DNA of 64,000 nucleotides from Castellaniella sp036379515 (GCF_036379515.1 NZ_DASVGN010000014.1:3534-67533); one strand, 5' to 3'. Counted from the first letter of the stretch, positions 15,908-25,480 are shown. A program made the numbers and translations. Notes: generated by a model from the sequence alone, not told the origin.

Positions 15908-17608
15908 ATGCCCAGGAATGGCCACAATCCGGAACGGAAGCAGTTCGACGTCGAACTACGTCACGATCAACTCGGGCGACTAGGCTCCGGGGTTCTACAT
16001 TTCGGAGGTAATCAATGGGCCTGTGTCAATCTCTCGATCTCCGACAATGCTCCGGAATTACGCACGGACGATGCGAAATTTGATCTTGTTAAGGCTGTAA
16101 CAGACGAAGGAACCACATTTTGTCTCTGCGACTGCAAGGCTAACGGCATTGCCCTTTATGCAGATTATGTGATCGATGGTGACTTGAGCAACACCGAGTT
16201 CGACTCAATCTCTGTGCGGTACAGCGAGATATCGGAATGGTTTCTCCACTGGAGGACGGTTGACGGCTCAGTTGGTGAAGCGCTCACTTGGAAATGGATT
16301 CCGAAGGATATCAGCGTCACCGTCAAAACGGACGAAGGGCACTTCGACTTACGAAGTGAGTATCGTGCCTCTCGTAGTCAACTGGGTGAGGATCTCGTCT
16401 TGCACGAGCATGTGGAATTCGTATTTTCGGCGAAGACCAGTCAGTTCAGTCTCGCAGATGTGAAAGCAAAGACACACGAGCTCTCGTGTCTGCTTTCCAT
16501 TTTGCTGGCCTATCCGGCAACCATCGTAAGTGTCGTGGTCTCACAGGGATCTGATCGCTTCCATCGAGTCCATTTCCCTACGTTCGAGCGATGCGAACGG
16601 AACAAAGATGACAATAGCTTCTGGATCCAATGCTTTATTCAGCAGCCTGCTCTGGATGGACGGTGGCAGTCGATCTTCGACCACTACTATCAATCCAAAT
16701 ACAGAAAGGTATGTTGGGTACGTTTGGCGGGCATGCAGCGATACGACGGATTCTGGGAATACAAAACGTTGGGGTATCTCAGTCTCTTGGATAGCTACCT
16801 GGCCATTCGGTTTGGTAGAGGGAAATCGTCTGAATCCCAGCCACCTTCTTCGAAGAAGGTAAAAAAATTCTGCCTGAATCTCGCGAACCAGCTACCAGCC
16901 ATGTCTGCTCAGCAAAGGGAGAAGATTGTTGAGATTGCCTGCAGAGCATTTGCGTCAAATAGTTCCAATTTTGAAAGCAGGTATCGACTGGCGATTGCAG
17001 CTACGGATGCTGATATTAAGAAAATAATCAATCTGTCAGAGGCCGAGTTCAAGCTGATCAGGTGCGTCCGTAACAGCGCGGCACATGGAAATGACCATGG
17101 TTTAGAGCAAGAACAGTTTCCTGTCGTGTTCCGTGCTGAGTCCAAGATTGTGCTGCTACTGACATACTGGGCATTCTTGGACTTTGGGCTCACGACACAT
17201 GATTTCACTGCATGCCTGAAAAGTACGCATAACAGGCTCGCGCTTACTGCCGTGATCGATCGCGTTCATATGGCTCGTGTTACCGGGGCCGCCGAATTCT
17301 TTTCGGTGACGAGAGAGAAGCTTCAACTGCTTCGAAGCATCAAGGGTCTACGAATGTTTGGATGTTGCATCGAAAGTGAGAATGGTGACCTCGCTTTTTC
17401 CGAAGAGTTCACCAAGAGATATAGTGATTGGATGCACGATCCAACCAAGACGTCGGGAACACCCGATCCTGAAGAAATCTTTGGCGTCGGTAAGAAGCAA
17501 GCCAGGTTCGTGGGGCAAGGTTACTTCGAGTGCGATGACGAGCGCCTTGCCGTTCAGCACATCTGGATTATCAAGCAGACCTCTAATGTAAAGCAGAAGC
17601 GGCCATGA
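15908..17608 (+). CDS. ApeA-like HEPN-domain protein, putative anti-phage abortive-infection factor
   Basis: 566 residues. The N-terminal about 300 residues are beta-rich (LGSGVLHFGG, then FDSISVRYSEISEWF) and resemble the ApeA N-terminal domain. The C-terminal part (about 320-480) is helical and contains RNSAAH at residues 388-393, the R-x4-H catalytic motif of HEPN ribonucleases. ApeA is a single-gene defence system that blocks phage by RNA cleavage. The gene is visibly lower in GC than its neighbours and lies between a decayed toxin-antitoxin pair and an IS3 remnant, as expected for a horizontally acquired defence gene. The family call is from memory; the HEPN motif is seen directly. Confidence 0.65.
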   Translation: MPRNGHNPERKQFDVELRHDQLGRLGSGVLHFGGNQWACVNLSISDNAPELRTDDAKFDLVKAVTDEGTTFCLCDCKANGIALYADYVIDGDLSNTEFDSISVRYSEISEWFLHWRTVDGSVGEALTWKWIPKDISVTVKTDEGHFDLRSEYRASRSQLGEDLVLHEHVEFVFSAKTSQFSLADVKAKTHELSCLLSILLAYPATIVSVVVSQGSDRFHRVHFPTFERCERNKDDNSFWIQCFIQQPALDGRWQSIFDHYYQSKYRKVCWVRLAGMQRYDGFWEYKTLGYLSLLDSYLAIRFGRGKSSESQPPSSKKVKKFCLNLANQLPAMSAQQREKIVEIACRAFASNSSNFESRYRLAIAATDADIKKIINLSEAEFKLIRCVRNSAAHGNDHGLEQEQFPVVFRAESKIVLLLTYWAFLDFGLTTHDFTACLKSTHNRLALTAVIDRVHMARVTGAAEFFSVTREKLQLLRSIKGLRMFGCCIESENGDLAFSEEFTKRYSDWMHDPTKTSGTPDPEEIFGVGKKQARFVGQGYFECDDERLAVQHIWIIKQTSNVKQKRP

Positions 17609-17806
17609 GTGGTCATCCATCGATGCCTCAAAAGAGAAGTCCCTACGCTGACAGTCAACGCTATACAGAGTGACTCGCCTGAGGCTCCGACGCGAACGAG
17701 ATGCACTCTTTTGCGATGATAGCGGCCCTCACGACCCACCACCATTCCAACCAGGCCGACGACCCCTCAGCCGAGTCAGCAGATCGCGCACCATGAGCAT
17801 CCAAAA

Positions 17807-17968
17807 AAACCGCTGATCGATGCCTATATTCATCGACACAACGAGCGCCGGATAAAGGTCTCACTGGCCAGTTGCTGTCCCATCGAGTATCGTCACGCAC
17901 TAGGCCTGCTGTCTACGTACACCGTCCAAGAAAAGATCCACACCCCAAAAATGAGCAATCCGACATGA
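17807..17968 (+). mobile_element. IS3-family transposase C-terminal remnant
   Basis: An open frame without its beginning reads PLIDAYIHRHNERRIKVSLA then PIEYRHALGL and ends at TGA 17966-17968. This is the standard end of IS3-type OrfB integrases (YIxxYNxxRIxxxLxxxSPxEYR). The catalytic DDE part is absent. The remnant ends inside the first codons of the ArsC-like gene, so an insertion event probably supplied that gene's upstream region. Confidence 0.6.
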
Positions 17969-18315
17969 CGGTTACCATCTACGGAATCAAGAACTGCGAC
18001 ACGATGAAGAAGGCTTTCACTTGGCTTGGTGTGCATGGCATTGATTTCACATTCCACGATTATCGCGTCGCGGGCATCACCCGCGCCGAAGTCGCGGCGT
18101 GGGTTGCCGAAGCGGGGCTCGACAAGATACTGAACAAGGCGAGCAAGACGTTCCGTGCCCTGCCCGAAGCGGCACGAGACGGTCTGGATGAAGTCAGAGC
18201 GATTGACCTGATGGTCGCAGAGCCAACGATGATCAAGCGCCCGGTGCTGACGATGCCGCACGGCATTGAAGTTGGTTTCAAGCCTGAGCGCTACGCAACG
18301 ATTTTCGGGTTTTGA
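17965..18315 (+). CDS. ArsC/Spx-family reductase-like protein (YffB-like)
   Basis: 116 residues. It begins MTVTIYGIKNCDTMKKAFTW with a single N-terminal redox cysteine in the KNCDTM motif, then DYRVAGITRAEV and the PxLxxxHGxxVGFKPExY end typical of YffB-type ArsC-family proteins. Unlike arsenate reductases, members of this group are thought to act on glutathione-linked or other thiol substrates; the exact reaction is unknown. The start at 17965 is chosen because the conserved fold begins there; an upstream in-frame extension lies in insertion-sequence DNA. Confidence 0.85.
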   Translation: MTVTIYGIKNCDTMKKAFTWLGVHGIDFTFHDYRVAGITRAEVAAWVAEAGLDKILNKASKTFRALPEAARDGLDEVRAIDLMVAEPTMIKRPVLTMPHGIEVGFKPERYATIFGF

Positions 18316-18383
18316 GCGCGGTAGCGAACTATTTTGGCCACTTCGTCGGGGCGGCTGTCGCAGCGAGCCGCTAGCTACCGCGC
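18316..18383. repeat. Large nested hairpin just after the ArsC-like stop codon
   Basis: GCGCGGTAGC (18316-18325) pairs perfectly with GCTACCGCGC (18374-18383). Inside the loop GCGGCT (18351-18356) pairs with AGCCGC (18366-18371). There is no T tract. It starts one base after the stop codon and may protect the mRNA end or act as a factor-assisted terminator. Confidence 0.4.
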
Positions 18384-18507
18384 ATAAACAGGATCAGTCC
18401 CTTCAGGGTCGGAAACGGACAATCGTAAATTGCGGCTTCCAACCCAACGCGGTCGCCCGCTTGCAAGCCATACGAAATATCTGCCTGAATAGTAATCTAC
18501 CAGTACC

Positions 18508-19572
18508 ATGTCGATTCGCTCCGCTACGCCTGCTCTTGCTGCAGCGCTCCTATTCGGTGCCAGCACCCCACTGGCAAAGTTGCTGATCGGCAATGTCACT
18601 CCTGTGCTGTTGGCAGGCCTGCTCTATCTAGGTAGTGGCATCGGCTTGGCTATCCTGCTCGCATTGCGCCACCTGATACGTGACAAGAGCGTTTATCCCT
18701 CGAAAGTTCTACATATCCCACCTGCAGAACTGCCCTGGCTCCTTGGCGCTATCTTGTTTGGGGGCGTATTCGGTCCGGCACTGCTAATACTTGGTCTGGT
18801 GCAGACTAGTGCCGCATCGGCATCACTACTGCTCAACGTCGAAGGCGTAATGACGGCTGTAATCGCCTGGGTAATATTCAAAGAAAATGCTGATTACCGA
18901 ATAGTCCTGGGTATGGCGGCCATCGTCATCGGCGGTGTCTTGCTGTCGTGGGAGCCGGGTGGAAAAACCTTCTCGGCAGGGTCGCTGCTCATCGTAGGGG
19001 CATGCCTGTGCTGGGCGATAGACAACAATCTAACCCGCAAGGTCTCGACAAATGACGCCATGCTGGTCTCCTGCCTAAAGGGTTTGTTGGCAGGAGCCAG
19101 CAACACAGCCTTGGCATTTATCACCGGGGCATCGTTGCCTTCGCTGGCCGCCTTAGGCTCCAGTCTGGTGATAGGGCTCTTCGGCTACGGCCTGAGTTTG
19201 ACGCTTTTCGTGGTAGCGCTGCGGACACTTGGCACGGCACGGACCGGCGCCTATTTTTCGGTGGCCCCGTTGTTTGGTGTGATTATCTCCCTGGTGTTGT
19301 GGCCGGATATGCCTGGCATATTGTTTTGGGTGGCAGCAGCGCTGATGGCCCTCGGTGTTTGGCTACATGTCCAAGAACGCCATGAGCATGAGCATACGCA
19401 TGAGCCGCTGGAGCATAGCCACATGCATAGGCACGATGCGCATCATCAGCACGAACACACATTTGCCTGGGACGGCAAGGAGCCCCATTCCCATCCTCAC
19501 CATCATGACGCATTGACTCACACACACCCGCACTACCCGGACATCCATCACCAACATTCGCACAATCACTGA
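18508..19572 (+). CDS. DMT/EamA-family transporter with His-rich C-terminal tail
   Basis: 354 residues: about ten membrane helices in two EamA repeats (opening ATPALAAALLFGASTPLAKL), then from about residue 292 a soluble tail extremely rich in His (HEHEHTHEPLEHSHMHRHDA and on to HHQHSHNH). Such tails bind Zn, Ni or Co, so a role in metal export or sensing is plausible, but DMT transporters mostly move metabolites. There is no neighbouring partner gene; the ArsC-like gene precedes it. Confidence 0.8.
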   Translation: MSIRSATPALAAALLFGASTPLAKLLIGNVTPVLLAGLLYLGSGIGLAILLALRHLIRDKSVYPSKVLHIPPAELPWLLGAILFGGVFGPALLILGLVQTSAASASLLLNVEGVMTAVIAWVIFKENADYRIVLGMAAIVIGGVLLSWEPGGKTFSAGSLLIVGACLCWAIDNNLTRKVSTNDAMLVSCLKGLLAGASNTALAFITGASLPSLAALGSSLVIGLFGYGLSLTLFVVALRTLGTARTGAYFSVAPLFGVIISLVLWPDMPGILFWVAAALMALGVWLHVQERHEHEHTHEPLEHSHMHRHDAHHQHEHTFAWDGKEPHSHPHHHDALTHTHPHYPDIHHQHSHNH

Positions 19573-19727
19573 GGCGCAGCGGTGGTAGCATTTTCTGCAG
19601 AGGAAATCGACGCGACCCGAACCCAGTTCGATGAGTGCGGTACGCACGTCCAGGACGAAGTCATCAAACGTCGCGGATCGGCTGACGCCCAGCCTCATTG
19701 ATTCGGTCAACTTGGGAGTGAATCGTC

Positions 19728-20774
19728 ATGAAGTACAAGAGACTGGGCCGCACGGGCCTGTACGTATCGGAGCTCTGCTTCGGCACCATGACACTGGGCA
19801 AGGCAGACGCGGGCATGTGGGCGTCGATCGGCGCGGTCGGCCAGGAGGATGCAACCCGGCTGATCGCCCGTGCGCTTGCCGCAGGGATCAACTTCATCGA
19901 CACCGCCGACGTTTACTCCCTCGGGCAATCCGAGCGTGTGGTCGGGCAGGCACTGAAGGACCTCGGCGTGCCGCGCAATGAGATCGTGCTGGCCACGAAA
20001 GCAGCGAGCGTGATGGGCACAAAGCCGAACGACCAGGGCGCGTCGCGCGGCCATATCATGGATTCCGTTCAGCGAAGTCTGGAGCGGCTCCAGGTCGACC
20101 ACATCGACCTCTATCAGATTCATGCCAACGACCCCATCACGCCGATCGAAGAAACCCTGCGGGCCCTGGACGATCTCGTGCGGCAAGGGCTTGTGCGCTA
20201 CGTGGGCGTCTCGAACTGGCGAGCCGGCAAGATCGGCAAAGCGCTCGGGCTGAGCGAGGCGTTGCACGCCGCCCGCTTCGAGACGCTGCAAGCCTACTAT
20301 TCAATCGCAGGGCGCGATGTGGAACGCGAATTGGTGCCGCTTGTCACCGAAGAGCAGATGGGGTTGCTCGTTTGGTCTCCCCTCGCGGGCGGCCTGCTCT
20401 CAGGCAAGTACGGTCCGGGCGCAACCACTGAAGAAGGTGCGCGGCGCACCAAATTCGACTTTCCGCCTGTCGATCTCGATCGGGCCTGGGCGTGCGTGGC
20501 AGCCATGCGGACCATTGCCGCCAAGCGTGGCGTGTCCGTTGCGCGGATTGCGCTCGCCTGGCTGCTCTCCAGGCCGCACGTCACGAGCGTCATTCTGGGC
20601 GCCAAGCGGCTCGATCAGCTTGACGACAATCTCGGCGCAGCTGACATTGTCCTTGATGCAGACGAGCTGGACCGCCTGGATGCCGTCAGTGCGCTTCCTC
20701 CTTACTACCCTGGCTGGATGGTCGAGCGCCAGGGCGCAAGCCGGATCCCCGCGCCTTTCAAGCCAGCCAACTGA
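19728..20774 (+). CDS. Aldo/keto reductase
   Basis: 348 residues of the larger aldo/keto reductase type (Gpr/YajO-like). It starts MKYKRLGRTGLYVSELCFGT and has INFIDTADVYSLGQSE with the catalytic Asp and Tyr, LATKAA with the Lys, DLYQIHANDP with the His, VGVSNWRAGKI and VILGAKRLDQLDDN for NADPH binding. GGGAGTGA lies just before the ATG. It stands alone on the plus strand, convergent with the diguanylate cyclase. The substrate is unknown. Confidence 0.88.
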   Translation: MKYKRLGRTGLYVSELCFGTMTLGKADAGMWASIGAVGQEDATRLIARALAAGINFIDTADVYSLGQSERVVGQALKDLGVPRNEIVLATKAASVMGTKPNDQGASRGHIMDSVQRSLERLQVDHIDLYQIHANDPITPIEETLRALDDLVRQGLVRYVGVSNWRAGKIGKALGLSEALHAARFETLQAYYSIAGRDVERELVPLVTEEQMGLLVWSPLAGGLLSGKYGPGATTEEGARRTKFDFPPVDLDRAWACVAAMRTIAAKRGVSVARIALAWLLSRPHVTSVILGAKRLDQLDDNLGAADIVLDADELDRLDAVSALPPYYPGWMVERQGASRIPAPFKPAN

Positions 20775-20848
20775 CACCAGGCTATCTGAACGGACAAACC
20801 GACAAGTCACCAAGGTGCGCCTGGGCTGAGCTTGCAACGCATCCACCA

Positions 20849-22207
20849 CTATGAAGGCTGATCTCTGCTGACTGCATCGTCTACGACGCGACGATTCTTC
20901 TGCGCGTAAAGCCTGGAGTCTGCCGCTTCCAGCAGTGGCCTGGCCTGGTCGCCATCTTCAGGCATGGTGGACACACCGATGGTGATCTTGGGATAGATCG
21001 CCTCTCGAGCAGCTGCTTCGCCCACAACCGCACCAATCCGGCGAGCAATTTCCAGTGCCTTGGCGTGGTCGGTCAGCGGCAGGACCGCAATGAATTCATC
21101 GCCACCGTGACGCCCCAGGTGATCCGTTTCACGCAATACGCCTCGCACAGTTTCGGCAACCCACATCAAGGCACGATCTCCCGTGCTGTGACCATAGTGG
21201 TCATTGATGAACTTGAAGCGATCCAGATCCATCGCGAGGATGCTCAATGGCTGACCGCGCAATCGATGCTGCTTCAGCTCAGCGTCCAGCCGGGAGAGGA
21301 TGCCCCGACGATTGAGCAGCCCGGTGAGCGGATCGTTGGCCGCTTCGGTCTCGAGGTGGGCCTGGGTGGTCTCCCAATTGGCCGTCATCCGGTTGAAGCA
21401 ATCGGCCAGAACAGCCAATTCGTCTCGCCCACTGATATCGACCCGAACCCCCGTCTGGCCGTCATCAACCCGGCGAGCAGCACGCGTCAACGCCTGCAAT
21501 GGCCGCAGCAAGGAGCGCAGGAAGACCATGGCCAGCAACGCGGCCACCGTCAACGTCAGCACCCAGCTCCACATCAACCAGTGCAGCTGGCTCTTGCGCT
21601 GTGACGCCGCATTGTCGTACCGCGCCCTGAGCGCATTGGACAGCGCCACACGCGCATCTGAAATATCCTGAGCCGCCTGCTCCAGTTCCGCGCGCGTGTG
21701 AAGAGCCGTTGCAGCGTCGGACGCCTGCTGGTCGTGCACCTGCTGAACCAGGCGACGAACAGCCGGCCGTGCCTGCATCCAGGACTGTCGTGCGTCTTCG
21801 AGGGCGCCTTTGGGTACGTCTGCGCTGTCTAGACCCACACTGATGCCGGAGAAACTCTTGTCGATGTTCTGTGTGAGCCCGGCAAAGCCCGGCACCGAGT
21901 CATTGGACTCGGCCAGCAGCTCATCGACCAATGCCTGCTGGAGATAATATTCGAGCGTAGTGAGCGGAATCAGCCCATGGATGGATTCTTCGACAGAATC
22001 GCGAAAGGCCATCTCCTGCTCGTTCAACACCACCATGCTCACTGCGCTGAGCACGGCCAGCGGCAGTAACAGCACAGCGATGACTGCCATCGTCCGTTGC
22101 CGTACCGAAAGCCTGCGCAACAGCATTTCGAGGCTCTGCCCCATCAAGTCTCCCCTGGATCTGGTTTCAGGCTGAACGAGCCGCCGCAACAATACTATCA
22201 ATTTCAA
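20849..22207 (-). CDS. HAMP-GGDEF diguanylate cyclase, membrane-bound
   Basis: 452 residues. A membrane helix (about 42-62), a periplasmic helical sensor (to about 215), a second membrane helix, a HAMP domain (LLRPLQALTRAARRVDDGQ) and a C-terminal GGDEF domain (from about residue 285) with DPLTGLLNRRG, DLDRFKFINDHYGHSTGD and the intact active site RHGGDEF. RETD, five residues before GGDEF, is a product-inhibition (I-site) RxxD. The protein should make cyclic di-GMP in response to a periplasmic signal. A start at MGQSLEM would remove 21 residues and is equally possible. Confidence 0.9.
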   Translation of the reverse strand: MKLIVLLRRLVQPETRSRGDLMGQSLEMLLRRLSVRQRTMAVIAVLLLPLAVLSAVSMVVLNEQEMAFRDSVEESIHGLIPLTTLEYYLQQALVDELLAESNDSVPGFAGLTQNIDKSFSGISVGLDSADVPKGALEDARQSWMQARPAVRRLVQQVHDQQASDAATALHTRAELEQAAQDISDARVALSNALRARYDNAASQRKSQLHWLMWSWVLTLTVAALLAMVFLRSLLRPLQALTRAARRVDDGQTGVRVDISGRDELAVLADCFNRMTANWETTQAHLETEAANDPLTGLLNRRGILSRLDAELKQHRLRGQPLSILAMDLDRFKFINDHYGHSTGDRALMWVAETVRGVLRETDHLGRHGGDEFIAVLPLTDHAKALEIARRIGAVVGEAAAREAIYPKITIGVSTMPEDGDQARPLLEAADSRLYAQKNRRVVDDAVSRDQPS

Positions 22208-22401
22208 CCGTGAACCGAAGATCGGTCAAGATTCCCCCGGCAGAGTTGCGGAACCGGCGTGCCCGCTTCGGCTTGCTTGGGGATCAGCATGGTCCTGAGC
22301 GGCCTCGTCCGGCGGGCCGCCGCCACACACGTTCATTGATTTTGTGCAGCTGCGCTTCGAGCCTGTAGCACCATGGGGGGCTGGGCAGTAAAATCCGCGT
22401 T

Positions 22402-23046
22402 GTGGCGCCCTCTGCTCTGCTCCAACCCCCCTTCGTTGTCCTCGATGCCTGTGTGCTGATGTCCACACTGCAGCGCCAGTTGTTGCTGCGCGTGGCTGAC
22501 CAGGACGTATTCCAGCCGATCTGGACCGAACGCATCGGCGAAGAATGGCGTCGCAACGCAGCACGCGTGTGGCAGATTTCGCCCGAAACACTGGCGGCAC
22601 AATGGGACGCCATGAACCAGCGCTTCCCCAGCGCAATGGAGACCAACACCGCCCCCTACGAAGTCGGGTTGCGCTACAGCGACCCGAAGGATCTTCACGT
22701 GATCGCGGCCGGCCTGGCACGGCGAGCGCGCTGCGGCTTGCAGGGCACCCCCACCGTACAGGTGATGACGTGGAATCTGAAGGACTTCGATCGATCCGAG
22801 CTGCGGCGCCAAGGACTGGATGTCTATTCCCCCGATCAACTGCTGGCCGAATGGTGGCGGGCAGGATCATCGCGCCTGAGCGCTGCCGTGCAAGCCGTGG
22901 CCGCCGATTCTGTTGCGCTGGGCCACGCTCCCGAGCCGCTGGCTGACACCCTGGAACGCGAGCGGCTGCATCGCCTCAAGCGTTTGTGGGCCGAAGCGCC
23001 GGAACCTGGCGCTCCATGCCTTCGCAGATATCCACGTAGTTGCTGA
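22402..23046 (+). CDS. PIN-domain protein
   Basis: 214 residues from a GTG start. A PIN-type fold: FVVLDACVLM with the first acidic residue, an EEWRR segment, YSDPKDLHVIAAGLARRA and VMTWNLKDFDRSEL with further acidic residues, as in PIN ribonucleases. The C-terminal 60 residues are an extra helical tail. Solo PIN proteins of this type are usually toxin-like ribonucleases, but no antitoxin gene is next to it, so the role is open. Confidence 0.65.
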   Translation: MAPSALLQPPFVVLDACVLMSTLQRQLLLRVADQDVFQPIWTERIGEEWRRNAARVWQISPETLAAQWDAMNQRFPSAMETNTAPYEVGLRYSDPKDLHVIAAGLARRARCGLQGTPTVQVMTWNLKDFDRSELRRQGLDVYSPDQLLAEWWRAGSSRLSAAVQAVAADSVALGHAPEPLADTLERERLHRLKRLWAEAPEPGAPCLRRYPRSC

Positions 23047-23148
23047 ATCCGCTTGCGCCCAGCAGCATCCGCAGGCCTGTCTCGCGATCCAGCGAAAATT
23101 TGCGCGAAAGCCCAGGCGATACCTCCGGCGTCGAGTGGTGGCCCAGTT

Positions 23149-24144
23149 CTACCCTTCTGGATAGACATCCATGACCTGTGTACCAGAACTTTTGTCGTCG
23201 GCACCGATCCCACCACCGAAGTGCATAGCGAAGTATGAGGTCAGGAAAGGCACCAAGATAGCTGTGAGCACAACGGATGCCGCGATTTCGATTGTGGCCT
23301 GCTGCACGAACGGATGGTAGCTGACGTCCAGCGCGGCAACAATGGCTGGGTTGGCAATCGAATTTCCGGACGAACTGGCTAGCGCAGCCCCGGCGTACCC
23401 CGGACGACGAAGAATGTAGCGGTCAGCCAGAATCGCTGCGCCACCCCCGATGACAATCGTGGTCAACCCGAGAATGACTCCACTGGTTCCGGCGTGGAGC
23501 AGATTTCCGAGGTTGATATTGGCGCCGATTGTAAAGCCAATGAAGGGTATGACTACAGCAAGGCCTGGTGCAAACAGCTTCTCGAAATCTTCATCAATGT
23601 TGCCTAGGATGGCGCCAATCAGCAGTGGTAACACGGCCGCCAGGAGGCTGATCGCCGGGATGTGGGCGAGGCCAGTGACGCCCAGGGTGAGGAGCGTCAG
23701 GAACGGGCCATCGTGAATGTTGAGAATGCACATCGCTGCGGAATCTTCGGTATCCCCGCATTCGCTGACAAGCGAGAGGTAAAGCGCACCATTGGCACCA
23801 GTGACCGTCGATACAATCGCAAGCACGGAGATACCCAGGATGCCACCCAGACCGAAGAAGTGGGCGATAACCAAGCCGAGGATGGCGCCGGCACCATACT
23901 TGGCAAGCATCAGAACCACGCCGCGTTTGATTGCCTCGGGGGCCTGACGCACCTTGAACCGCGTGCCGATAAAAAATAGCTGAAGTCCGATCATGGCGTC
24001 CAGGCCATGAGACGAGAAGATGGCTGATGTGAATGATCCAAGATTAAGCGCGCCAGGCGCGAAAGTGTGGATCAGCGCCGCCAGGACGAGTGGCACGATC
24101 AACATGCCGCCAGGAACTCGGCGGACAGTCTTTAGCACGTGCAT
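23149..24144 (-). CDS. KdgT-family 2-keto-3-deoxygluconate permease-like transporter
   Basis: 331 residues with about ten membrane helices. It matches the KdgT family in order: KTVRRVPGGMLIVPLVLAAL, IGLQLFFIGTRF, STVTGANGALYLSL, IPFIGFTIGANINLGN and SSGNSIANPAIVAALD. Members import 2-keto-3-deoxygluconate with protons. The gene follows a D-tartrate dehydratase-like gene on the same strand with a LysR gene divergent from both, so here it may carry D-tartrate or a related sugar acid. Confidence 0.8.
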   Translation of the reverse strand: MHVLKTVRRVPGGMLIVPLVLAALIHTFAPGALNLGSFTSAIFSSHGLDAMIGLQLFFIGTRFKVRQAPEAIKRGVVLMLAKYGAGAILGLVIAHFFGLGGILGISVLAIVSTVTGANGALYLSLVSECGDTEDSAAMCILNIHDGPFLTLLTLGVTGLAHIPAISLLAAVLPLLIGAILGNIDEDFEKLFAPGLAVVIPFIGFTIGANINLGNLLHAGTSGVILGLTTIVIGGGAAILADRYILRRPGYAGAALASSSGNSIANPAIVAALDVSYHPFVQQATIEIAASVVLTAILVPFLTSYFAMHFGGGIGADDKSSGTQVMDVYPEG

Positions 24145-24205
24145 AGTTTTGTCTCCAGTTTGCGTTTTGGTTTGATGTGGCGCGTTCGCCCCACCGATCG
24201 GACTC

Positions 24206-25372
24206 TCAATCCGACAATGCCCGCATCTCGCGGTATAGGTCGGCTTTTCCCTCGAATCCGATTCCGGGTAGATCAGGCAATGTCACGTAGCCGCCTTCAA
24301 CCTTCACACCATCCGGGAAGCCTCCGAATGGCTGGAACAGGTCCGGGTAGCTTTCGTTGCCGCCCAGACCAAGGCCGGCCGCGATGTTCAGCGACATCTG
24401 ATGGCCGCCGTGTGGAATGCAACGACTGGGTGACCAACCATGTTCCTTCAGCATCTCCAGCGTTCGCAGGTACTCGACCAGGCCGTAGCTCAATGCACAA
24501 TCGAACTGCAACCAGTCACGGTCGGGGCGCATGCCGCCGTAGCGAATCAGATTGCGCGCATCTTGCATCGAGAACAGATCTTCTCCAGTGGCCATCGGGT
24601 TCTTGTAGTACTGGCGCAGCGTGCACTGCAGTTCGAAGTCCAGTGGGTCGCCTGGTTCCTCGTACCAGAACAGGTCATATTGAGACAGTGCTTTGGCATA
24701 GGCGATCGCCGTCTCCAGATCGAAGCGACCATTGGCGTCTACACATAGTCCCTGGCCGTCCTGCAAGACTTCCATGATGGCGTCGACACGGCGTAGGTCT
24801 TCATCAAGCGAGGCGCCGCCGATCTTTTTCTTGACCACCGTGTAACCGCGATCGATGTAGCTCTTCATCTCGTCCTGCAGCTTCCTGTAGTCTTGCCCGG
24901 GGTAGTAGTAGCCACCGGCGGCGTAGACAAAGATCTGGCGATCGGGTTTGCCATCGCTGTAGCGATCAGAAAGCAGCTGGAATAGCGGCTTTCCGTCGAT
25001 CTTGGCCACGGCGTCCCACACGGCCATGTCGATAGTGCCAATGGCCACCGAGCGCTCGCCATGACCGCCCGGCTTCTCGTTCCTGAACATTGCGGCCCAG
25101 ATCTTATGCGGGTCGAGGTTCTCGCCACTGGCATCAACCAGGTCTTCGGGTGCAGCCTCCAGGATGCGAGGGATGAAGCGTTCGCGCATCATGCTGCCTT
25201 GGCCATAGCGGCCATTGGAGTTGAAGCCGTATCCCACCACTGGCTTGCCGTCGCGGATCACGTCGGTGACGACAGCCACAAGGCTTAGGTTCATCTTGCT
25301 GAAGTCGATATAGGCGTTGCGGATGGCAGAGCTGATGGGGACGGTCTTCTCACGAATTTCGACAATTTTCAC
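24206..25372 (-). CDS. tarD: D(-)-tartrate dehydratase-like enolase-superfamily enzyme
   Basis: 388 residues from a GTG at 25372, chosen because GGAAGCAG precedes it and the fold begins VKIVEIREKTVPISS. The enzyme would dehydrate D-tartrate to oxaloacetate. It has IRNAYIDFSKM and GFNSNGRYGQGSMMRERF in the cap, the KxK base motif (VVKKKIGG), metal-ligand positions DANGRF, WYEEPGDP and TGEDLF, and the IPHGGHQMSLNIAAGLGLGG histidine region, all as I recall from the characterised D-tartrate dehydratase. It is probably co-transcribed with the KdgT-like permease and controlled by the divergent LysR gene. Confidence 0.82.
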   Translation of the reverse strand: MKIVEIREKTVPISSAIRNAYIDFSKMNLSLVAVVTDVIRDGKPVVGYGFNSNGRYGQGSMMRERFIPRILEAAPEDLVDASGENLDPHKIWAAMFRNEKPGGHGERSVAIGTIDMAVWDAVAKIDGKPLFQLLSDRYSDGKPDRQIFVYAAGGYYYPGQDYRKLQDEMKSYIDRGYTVVKKKIGGASLDEDLRRVDAIMEVLQDGQGLCVDANGRFDLETAIAYAKALSQYDLFWYEEPGDPLDFELQCTLRQYYKNPMATGEDLFSMQDARNLIRYGGMRPDRDWLQFDCALSYGLVEYLRTLEMLKEHGWSPSRCIPHGGHQMSLNIAAGLGLGGNESYPDLFQPFGGFPDGVKVEGGYVTLPDLPGIGFEGKADLYREMRALSD

Positions 25373-25480
25373 GGCTGCTTCCTGTGAATTGGTTGAGATT
25401 ACAATTCCTACATAATCATCAAAAACCCTTGTCTTGACCAATGCCGTTTATCTTGTCTTTAATGCCTTGAAAGCATCGTC

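Noticed and set aside
18316..18383. Integron attC site
   Set aside because: Nested stems are present, but I could not find the conserved GTTRRRY/RYYYAAC core sites, and no integrase is near.
19384..19570. CAT/CAC-rich DNA as tandem repeat or CRISPR array
   Set aside because: It encodes the His-rich tail of the transporter; repeats are irregular and no spacers exist.
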